Assembly: GCA_023267515.1 (NCBI GenBank)
Contig: JAHFNF010000043.1
Coordinates: 1-5,608, forward strand
Direction of reading: 5' to 3'
Origin: Candidatus Nomurabacteria bacterium
Lineage (GTDB): Bacteria; Patescibacteriota; Minisyncoccia; Phycocordibacterales; UBA9973
Length of the DNA: 5,608 bases
Under the pieces are notes generated by a model. The model saw only the letters and a list, made by a program, of their open reading frames with translations. It had not been told where the DNA came from and searched no databases. The translations under genes were made by a program, and so were the position numbers. Below, one piece after another: positions 1-4,107 of this stretch (positions are counted from its first letter, which is position 1; each line of letters opens with the position of its first letter).

Positions 1-35
1 TGCCAGTTATCCCAGCAGAATTAATAAAAGAATAA
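1..35 (+). CDS. C-terminal tail of an upstream gene, probably ribosomal protein S5 (partial)
   Basis: An open frame enters from the left edge and reads PVIPAELIKE before a TAA stop at 33-35. One base separates this stop from the ATG of the L15 gene, so the two are almost certainly co-transcribed. In bacterial spc operons the order is rpsE-rpmD-rplO, and CPR bacteria lack rpmD (L30), so the gene directly before L15 should be rpsE. The visible residues are only a tail and carry no diagnostic S5 motif, so this identity rests on gene order. It is too short to exclude another gene. Confidence 0.5.
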   Translation, partial: PVIPAELIKE

Positions 36-36
36 T

Positions 37-354
37 ATGCAAACACATAATTTAAAAAGAGTTCATAAGAATAAAAAAGATCGCATTGTCGGCCGTGGTG
101 GCAAGCATGCGAAGACTTCTGGTCGTGGAGGCAAGGGGCAGACTGCTCGTGCCGGAAACAAGCGCCGCCCAGAGCTTCGTGATATCATAAAGAAGCTCCC
201 TAAAAATCGCGGATACCGGTTTAATTCTGCCAAAAAGAATGTAGTCACAAATCGCGAAAAAGTCGCAGCTTTGTTTAAAGCTGGCGAAAAGCAGACTTTT
301 TCGGAAATCAGGAAGAGGATGGGAGTAAAAGGAAGAAAGATAAGGATTAAGTAA
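37..354 (+). CDS. rplO: Large-subunit ribosomal protein uL15, short form
   Basis: This encodes a 105-residue, strongly basic protein of the 50S subunit; L15 binds 23S rRNA and joins late in assembly. The N-terminal half is clear L15: a Gly/Arg/Lys-rich extended region with VGRGGKHAKTSGRGGKG at about 18-34, then RPELRDIIKKLPKNRGYRF at 44-62, where the family has its conserved K-L-P-K-x-R-G element. Residues 69-97 match the region before the globular C-terminal part, but the protein then ends at KGRKIRIK. Typical bacterial L15 is about 145-150 residues, so roughly the last 40 appear to be missing. The start is fixed by the upstream stop at 33-35; an A-rich AAAAGAA lies just before it, with no strong Shine-Dalgarno. 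secY begins one base after the stop, so the genes are co-transcribed and no coding room remains for the missing end. Confidence 0.88.
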   Translation: MQTHNLKRVHKNKKDRIVGRGGKHAKTSGRGGKGQTARAGNKRRPELRDIIKKLPKNRGYRFNSAKKNVVTNREKVAALFKAGEKQTFSEIRKRMGVKGRKIRIK

Positions 355-355
355 A

Positions 356-1627
356 ATGCAAAATTTCTTCGCAAAAGTAAAAATGATTTTTAAAGATAAT
401 ATTCTCAGGAAGAGGATGCTCTTTGTCCTTTTTGCTTTGGTTATTTTTAGACTTCTCGCCGCCATTCCAATCCCTGGCATTGATACGGCTGAGTTAAATC
501 GCTTTCTCTCCAATAATCAATTTTTTGGCATTTTGAATATTTTCTCCGGTGGAGGACTTTCCAATCTTTCTATCATAATGCTCGGCGTTGGTCCGTACAT
601 CACTTCCAGTATTATTATGCAGCTTCTTACCATAATGATCCCAAAGTTAAAGGCGCTGTATCACGAAGAGGGAGAAGCTGGACGCAAACGGTTTACCCAA
701 TATTCCAGGGTAATCACTGTTCCTTTGGCTGCTATCCAAGGATTCGGACTTTTGACCCTGCTCGCTAGGCAGAATATTTTGGGCACTTTGACCGCATTTG
801 ATATGGCCTCCAACTTAATATTGATTATTGCTGGTTCAATCCTCTTGATGTGGATAGGGGAGCTGATGTCTGAATTCGGCATTGGTAATGGAGTATCCCT
901 TATCATTTTTGCTGGCATTATCGCCAATATTCCATCTCACGTGAGTCAGCTTCTTTTCACTTTTGATGTTTCTCAAATTCCTCTAATGATTCTATTTGCT
1001 GCAGTCGGCCTATTGGTTATTGCTGGGGTGGTGATAGTGACTGAGGCGGAGCGCCCGATACCCGTCACTTACGCCAAGCAAGTGCGGGGGATGAAAATGT
1101 ACGGGGGGGGCTCTACTTACTTGCCACTTCGCGTGAACCAAGCTGGCGTCATCCCTATTATTTTTGCCCTATCCATCCTTCTGTTTCCACAAATGATTGG
1201 AAACTTTTTGGCGACATCCAGCCACCTTTGGGTGCAAAAAATTTCCACTGTTCTTTTAGCATTTTCAAATGGTACCTGGCTTTATTCAGTGCTTTATTTT
1301 ATTTTTGTTTTTCTCTTTACTTACTTCTATACTGCGGTCACTTTTGATCCGGAGGCTCTTTCCACTAACTTGCAAAAGAATGGGGCTTTTATTCCGGGCA
1401 TTCGCCCAGGCGCTTCCACTGCTCAATATATTTCAAAGGTGCTAAACCGCATCACCTTTTTAGGTGCTATATTTCTTGGCCTTATTGCTGTCCTACCACT
1501 CATAATGCGTTCTCTGACTGGCATCACCGCCATAGCGCTCGGTGGTACAGCCCTCCTCATCGTCGTCTCCGTCGTTCTTGATCTCATCAAAAAGATTGAT
1601 GCCCAAATCTCAATGCGGGAGTACTAA
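356..1627 (+). CDS. secY: Protein translocase channel subunit SecY
   Basis: This 423-residue protein forms the central pore of the SecYEG channel, which exports unfolded proteins with SecA and inserts membrane proteins from the ribosome. Ten hydrophobic segments can be placed at roughly 20-38, 72-95, 117-137, 151-171, 179-196, 207-228, 263-285, 307-329, 366-385 and 389-409. The plug region with FSGGGLSN lies at 63-70. The large cytoplasmic loop carries ERPIPVTYAKQVRG (232-245) followed by GGGSTYLPLRVN (250-261). The next loop holds FIPGIRPG (345-352) and the YISKVLNRIT element (358-367), a surface used for SecA and ribosome binding. Length is normal and the C-terminal tail is short, ending MREY. 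The start lies one base after the L15 stop, with AAGGA at 342-346 as a plausible ribosome site nine bases upstream. The gene contains an eight-G run (1103-1110) with the frame intact. Its stop overlaps the stop of the convergent kinase gene. Confidence 0.97.
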   Translation: MQNFFAKVKMIFKDNILRKRMLFVLFALVIFRLLAAIPIPGIDTAELNRFLSNNQFFGILNIFSGGGLSNLSIIMLGVGPYITSSIIMQLLTIMIPKLKALYHEEGEAGRKRFTQYSRVITVPLAAIQGFGLLTLLARQNILGTLTAFDMASNLILIIAGSILLMWIGELMSEFGIGNGVSLIIFAGIIANIPSHVSQLLFTFDVSQIPLMILFAAVGLLVIAGVVIVTEAERPIPVTYAKQVRGMKMYGGGSTYLPLRVNQAGVIPIIFALSILLFPQMIGNFLATSSHLWVQKISTVLLAFSNGTWLYSVLYFIFVFLFTYFYTAVTFDPEALSTNLQKNGAFIPGIRPGASTAQYISKVLNRITFLGAIFLGLIAVLPLIMRSLTGITAIALGGTALLIVVSVVLDLIKKIDAQISMREY

Positions 1628-2190
1628 TTCTCTATCCACTTTTTATATTCGGAAACGATAATATCAACAACCTGCTCTAGGTTGTTTTTGTCTGTGTCCA
1701 CTATTAGGTCGTAATTTTTTTTCTCAGTATTATCTACTTTGTAAAGATCCCAATATCTTTTATTTTCACTATCAAACCTATTTTTTATTTTTTTATAAAT
1801 TTCTTCTTCGCTCGCCATACCCTCGCTTTCTTGCCTTAGTTTATTCACTTTCAAGTTATTTAAAATTCTTTTTTTGGATATTTCCAGTGGCAGATCAAGG
1901 TAGACTTTAAAAGATTCCGGTATCCAGTGAAATGCGAGCCTTGAATCTATCACTTTTTTTTCTGTTTCACCCGCTTTTTTTACAGCGTCATCTATCCCCC
2001 TATCTATTTCTTTTTCTGTCTCTGCTTTTATATTAAGTTCATTTAGCGATATTTCATATTTTAAAGCAATTTCTCGCATAAAATCCCCAGAGGAAAAACG
2101 CTGAAAGCCAAGCCTTTTTGCGACGTTATCCGCAGTGCTTGATTTACCACACCCTGGGACACCATTTATGGTGATAATTTCCTTTTTCAT
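1624..2190 (-). CDS. CMP-kinase-like nucleoside monophosphate kinase
   Basis: The 188-residue product is a P-loop kinase resembling the short archaeal-type cytidylate kinases, which phosphorylate CMP or dCMP with ATP in pyrimidine nucleotide supply. Visible elements are the Walker A loop GVPGCGKS (10-17), SSGDFMRE (33-40) in the position of the family's nucleotide-binding S-x-G-D-x-x-R motif, EIDRGIDD (61-68), the DSRLA turn (82-86), an Arg/Lys-rich lid with KRYWDLYKVD (144-153), and the closing NYDLIVDTD (159-167). Substrate choice cannot be read from sequence, so CMP is the likely but unproven acceptor. The gene is inverted between secY and adk, which are usually adjacent and co-directional. 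It is visibly AT-rich: bases 1741-1800 contain only 11 G or C. Its stop is TAG (complement of 1624-1626), four bases of overlap with secY. It appears to have its own leaderless promoter. Confidence 0.85.
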   Translation of the reverse strand: MKKEIITINGVPGCGKSSTADNVAKRLGFQRFSSGDFMREIALKYEISLNELNIKAETEKEIDRGIDDAVKKAGETEKKVIDSRLAFHWIPESFKVYLDLPLEISKKRILNNLKVNKLRQESEGMASEEEIYKKIKNRFDSENKRYWDLYKVDNTEKKNYDLIVDTDKNNLEQVVDIIVSEYKKWIEN

Positions 2191-2197
2191 TCCCTAT

Positions 2198-2226
2198 AAT
2201 ATAGCACACAAAACATTGATTTTTAA
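2198..2226 (-). promoter_or_regulatory. Promoter of the CMP-kinase-like gene, leaderless type
   Basis: Read on the minus strand, TTAAAA (2226-2221) and TATATT (2203-2198) are 17 bases apart, and TG one base before the -10 box makes it an extended -10. The box ends seven bases before the ATG at 2190, so transcription should start at or within a base or two of the start codon. An overlapping alternative -10, TATTAT (2201-2196), would leave five bases. No Shine-Dalgarno fits in this space. The call is from consensus match and spacing only. Confidence 0.6.
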
Positions 2227-2244
2227 GCCCAAATTTTGTATTGT
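2216..2244 (+). promoter_or_regulatory. Promoter of the adk-map unit, leaderless type
   Basis: TTGATT (2216-2221) and TATTGT (2239-2244) are separated by exactly 17 bases. The -10 box ends six bases before the ATG at 2251, placing the predicted start of transcription at the ATG itself. The -35 box shares base 2221 with the -35 box of the divergent kinase promoter. The -10 matches four of six consensus positions, so the call relies on spacing and on the same geometry being seen at two other genes here. Confidence 0.5.
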
Positions 2245-2250
2245 AGAGCT

Positions 2251-2838
2251 ATGGAATCTTATACCTTTGTATTTTTTGGTATAGCCGGCTCTGGCAAGGG
2301 CACGCAGGTAAAACTTTTGCAGGACTTTTTGAAAGCTCGCGATGGGAAAGAGTGTGTGTATGGATATCCAGGCAACGAGTACAGGAGGCTTATTGAGTCT
2401 GGTGACTACATTGGTTCCTTGGTTAAAGGCCCGGTATCACGGGGGGAGCTTCTACCGGGTTTTCTCACTGATACAATAATTTCAAATATTCTTATTTCTT
2501 CTCTTACCCCTGAGAAACATTTAATTACAGACGGATATCCGCGCGCGGTAGCCCAGTCCATTAGTTTTGAGCAAATGGTAAATTTTTTTAAACGCGATAA
2601 GGTGAAAATTATTTATATAGAAGTCGGGAAAGAGGAGGCGACTAAAAGAAATCTTTTGCGTGGCAGGCACGACGATACAAAGGAGGGGATGGAAAAGCGT
2701 TATGATGAATATGTGAATAATGTTATTCCTGCAATGAACTATTTTAAGGGCAAAGATGGCTATGCGATTTACACCATAAATGGCGAGCAAAGCGTTGAAA
2801 GTGTGCACAAAGATATTATCAAAGCTCTGGGCTTCTAA
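2251..2838 (+). CDS. adk: Adenylate-kinase-family nucleoside monophosphate kinase
   Basis: This 195-residue protein belongs to the adenylate kinase family (ATP + AMP to 2 ADP) and sits where adk is expected, just before map. It shows the P-loop GIAGSGKGT (10-18), LITDGYPRAVAQ (91-102) matching the family's D-G-x-P-R substrate element, and RGRHDDTKE (137-145), the short-lid R-x-D-D-T motif, followed by Y154 and P160 at conserved spacing. The lid is the short form without zinc cysteines. The usual S-T-G-D-x-x-R AMP-binding motif is not present; the region reads YGYPGNEYRR (37-46), as in the divergent kinases I associate with CPR genomes. AMP specificity is therefore probable, not certain. The ATG at 2251 is preferred over an in-frame TTG at 2236, because that TTG lies inside the predicted promoter and there is no ribosome site for it. 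The stop is nine bases before map. Confidence 0.82.
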   Translation: MESYTFVFFGIAGSGKGTQVKLLQDFLKARDGKECVYGYPGNEYRRLIESGDYIGSLVKGPVSRGELLPGFLTDTIISNILISSLTPEKHLITDGYPRAVAQSISFEQMVNFFKRDKVKIIYIEVGKEEATKRNLLRGRHDDTKEGMEKRYDEYVNNVIPAMNYFKGKDGYAIYTINGEQSVESVHKDIIKALGF

Positions 2839-2847
2839 CAGACTGAA

Positions 2848-3615
2848 ATGATAATTATTAAGACAGATGAAGAAATAGCGATACTCCGCGAAGGGGGCAA
2901 GCGTTTGGCGCGAGTGCTAAACGCGGTAAAAGAAAAAGTGGCGCCGGGGGTTTCCACAAAAGAGCTGGATCTTTACGCAGAAAAGTTAATCAGAGATTTA
3001 GGGGATACGCCGGCGTTTTTGAACTATCGCCCAGCGGGGGTAAAGAAGCCTTATCCGGCCTCACTTTGTGTTTCGGTAAATGATGAAGTGGTCCACGGCA
3101 TTCCAAAGAAAGAAAAAATATTAGAAGAGGGGGATATAGTCTCAATTGACCTTGGCTTAAATCACAAAGGACTTTTTACTGATATGGCGATGACGGTGCC
3201 TGTGGGAAAAATCTCTGCATCATCAGAAAAATTATTAAAAATTACTGAGCAAGCGCTAGAAGTAGGCATCAACGCAGTGCAAGTAGGGGGCAGAGTGGGT
3301 GATATTGGCTTTGCAATTGAGAGTTTTGCAAAGTCTAAGGGGAAATATGGTATTGTGGAAATTTTAGCCGGGCACGGAGTGGGCCGAGCAATTCATGAGG
3401 ACCCATTTGTGCCAAATTTTGGCAAGGCTGGCACCGGGGCGCTCCTCCAAAAAAATATGGTGATTGCGATTGAACCGATGCTCAATATGGGCACTAAAAA
3501 TGTTACCTTAGATAAAGATCAATATACTTATCGTACGGCAGACGGCAAAAGGAGCGCCCATTTTGAACACACTATCCTAATTACAGAAAACGGAGCCGAG
3601 ATTTTGACCAAATGA
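2848..3615 (+). CDS. map: Type I methionine aminopeptidase
   Basis: The 255-residue enzyme removes the initiator methionine from new proteins with a small second residue, acting in the cytoplasm near the ribosome exit. All five metal ligands of the family are visible: D101 (SIDLG), D112 (FTDMA), H176 (AGHGVG), E209 (AIEPM) and E240 (FEHT). The substrate-contacting histidine is H83 in VNDEVVHGIP. Length is that of a bare type Ia enzyme, without the N-terminal zinc-finger extension. The start MIIIKTDEEI aligns with the usual M-I-x-I-K-T opening of the family. The gene lies nine bases after adk with no promoter or Shine-Dalgarno evident between them, so it is probably translated from the adk transcript. 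It ends in TGA (3613-3615), showing that TGA is a stop here. The next gene's -35 box overlaps this stop. Confidence 0.97.
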   Translation: MIIIKTDEEIAILREGGKRLARVLNAVKEKVAPGVSTKELDLYAEKLIRDLGDTPAFLNYRPAGVKKPYPASLCVSVNDEVVHGIPKKEKILEEGDIVSIDLGLNHKGLFTDMAMTVPVGKISASSEKLLKITEQALEVGINAVQVGGRVGDIGFAIESFAKSKGKYGIVEILAGHGVGRAIHEDPFVPNFGKAGTGALLQKNMVIAIEPMLNMGTKNVTLDKDQYTYRTADGKRSAHFEHTILITENGAEILTK

Positions 3616-3640
3616 CAATAATAAGGAATGGGGTTATAAT
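3612..3640 (+). promoter_or_regulatory. Promoter of the 142-residue gene, leaderless type
   Basis: ATGACA (3612-3617, five of six matches to TTGACA) and a perfect TATAAT (3635-3640) are 17 bases apart. The -10 box ends six bases before the ATG at 3647, so the transcript should begin at the ATG. The -35 box overlaps the TGA stop of map. This is the best promoter match in the window and supports treating the downstream gene as a separate transcription unit. Confidence 0.75.
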
Positions 3641-3646
3641 ATCATT

Positions 3647-4075
3647 ATGAATCCACACGAAAAAATTCCTTATCAGACTGATAGTCACCTAAAAGAGCTT
3701 CTTAAGTCTTTGGGTGATTCTATTACTATTGACAGTACTTTACCTCAAGAAATTACCTCTCCAATTTTCATAAACAAACTAGCAGAAGCAGTAGATAGAA
3801 TACAAGATCTACCCACAAAATCACTAGCTTATTTTAAGCTTGCTCGCTACGTAAAAGATCTCGGGAATATAGACCAATATAATGTTTTTCTGGATAAGTT
3901 CAAAGCAGTAGAAAAAGAATATGTGAAATATTTAAAAGAGCATAATCATGATTATCAAACAGCAAAAACAATTGAAGCAATGGTGACTTCCTATACCACT
4001 GGCAGTGGGAAAACTATACAGGCTGTAATTCATAAGAAGCATTTTAAAAAAGAAGGAACAGACCAAGGAAAATAG
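3647..4075 (+). CDS. Hypothetical protein of 142 residues
   Basis: I do not recognise this family. The product is soluble-looking, with no signal peptide or membrane segment, and is mostly predicted helix: residues 41-70 and 76-98 are amphipathic and rich in Lys, Leu, Tyr and Glu, and the C-terminus is lysine-rich (HKKHFKKEG, 129-137). Near the end is TTGSGKTIQAV (117-127), which resembles a P-loop or helicase motif I. It lies far too close to the C-terminus to head a complete ATPase and may be coincidental. The start is supported by the strong promoter six bases upstream; no Shine-Dalgarno is present. It is more AT-rich than map (21 of 60 G or C at 3781-3840, against 27 of 60 at 2941-3000). 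No frame continues the protein after the TAG stop at 4073-4075, so it does not look like a simple frameshifted fragment. Confidence 0.75.
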   Translation: MNPHEKIPYQTDSHLKELLKSLGDSITIDSTLPQEITSPIFINKLAEAVDRIQDLPTKSLAYFKLARYVKDLGNIDQYNVFLDKFKAVEKEYVKYLKEHNHDYQTAKTIEAMVTSYTTGSGKTIQAVIHKKHFKKEGTDQGK

Positions 4076-4094
4076 AAAGAAGAGTGTAATAAGA

Positions 4095-4100
4095 TTTAAT
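4095..4100 (+). promoter_or_regulatory. Possible -10 box of the VirD4-like gene
   Basis: TTTAAT (five of six matches to TATAAT, but lacking the important A at position 2) ends seven bases before the ATG at 4108, the same geometry as the three better promoters here. The hexamer 17 bases upstream (ATAGAA, 4072-4077) is a poor -35. The 32-base gap after the previous gene has no Shine-Dalgarno, which leaves either a weak leaderless promoter or read-through from the upstream gene. Confidence 0.3.
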
Positions 4101-4107
4101 CAAAAAA

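Noticed and set aside
52..513. A 153-residue minus-strand open frame across L15 and secY, plus a 103-residue one at 63-374.
   Set aside because: Both are antisense to clear L15 and SecY coding sequence and have low-complexity composition expected of shadow frames.
661..927. An 88-residue minus-strand open frame inside secY.
   Set aside because: Antisense to conserved SecY membrane segments; no family resemblance or start signals.
2236..2250. A five-codon upstream extension of adk starting at TTG 2236.
   Set aside because: The extra residues precede the family's normal start, and the TTG lies between the predicted -35 and -10 boxes; ATG 2251 fits the promoter.
2521..2808. A 95-residue minus-strand open frame within adk.
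   Set aside because: Antisense to the conserved lid and D-G-Y-P-R regions of the kinase; no independent promoter.
4076..4107. A possible terminator or small RNA between the 142-residue gene and the VirD4-like gene.
   Set aside because: The 32 bases are A-rich with no inverted repeat, and there is no T-run on the plus strand.
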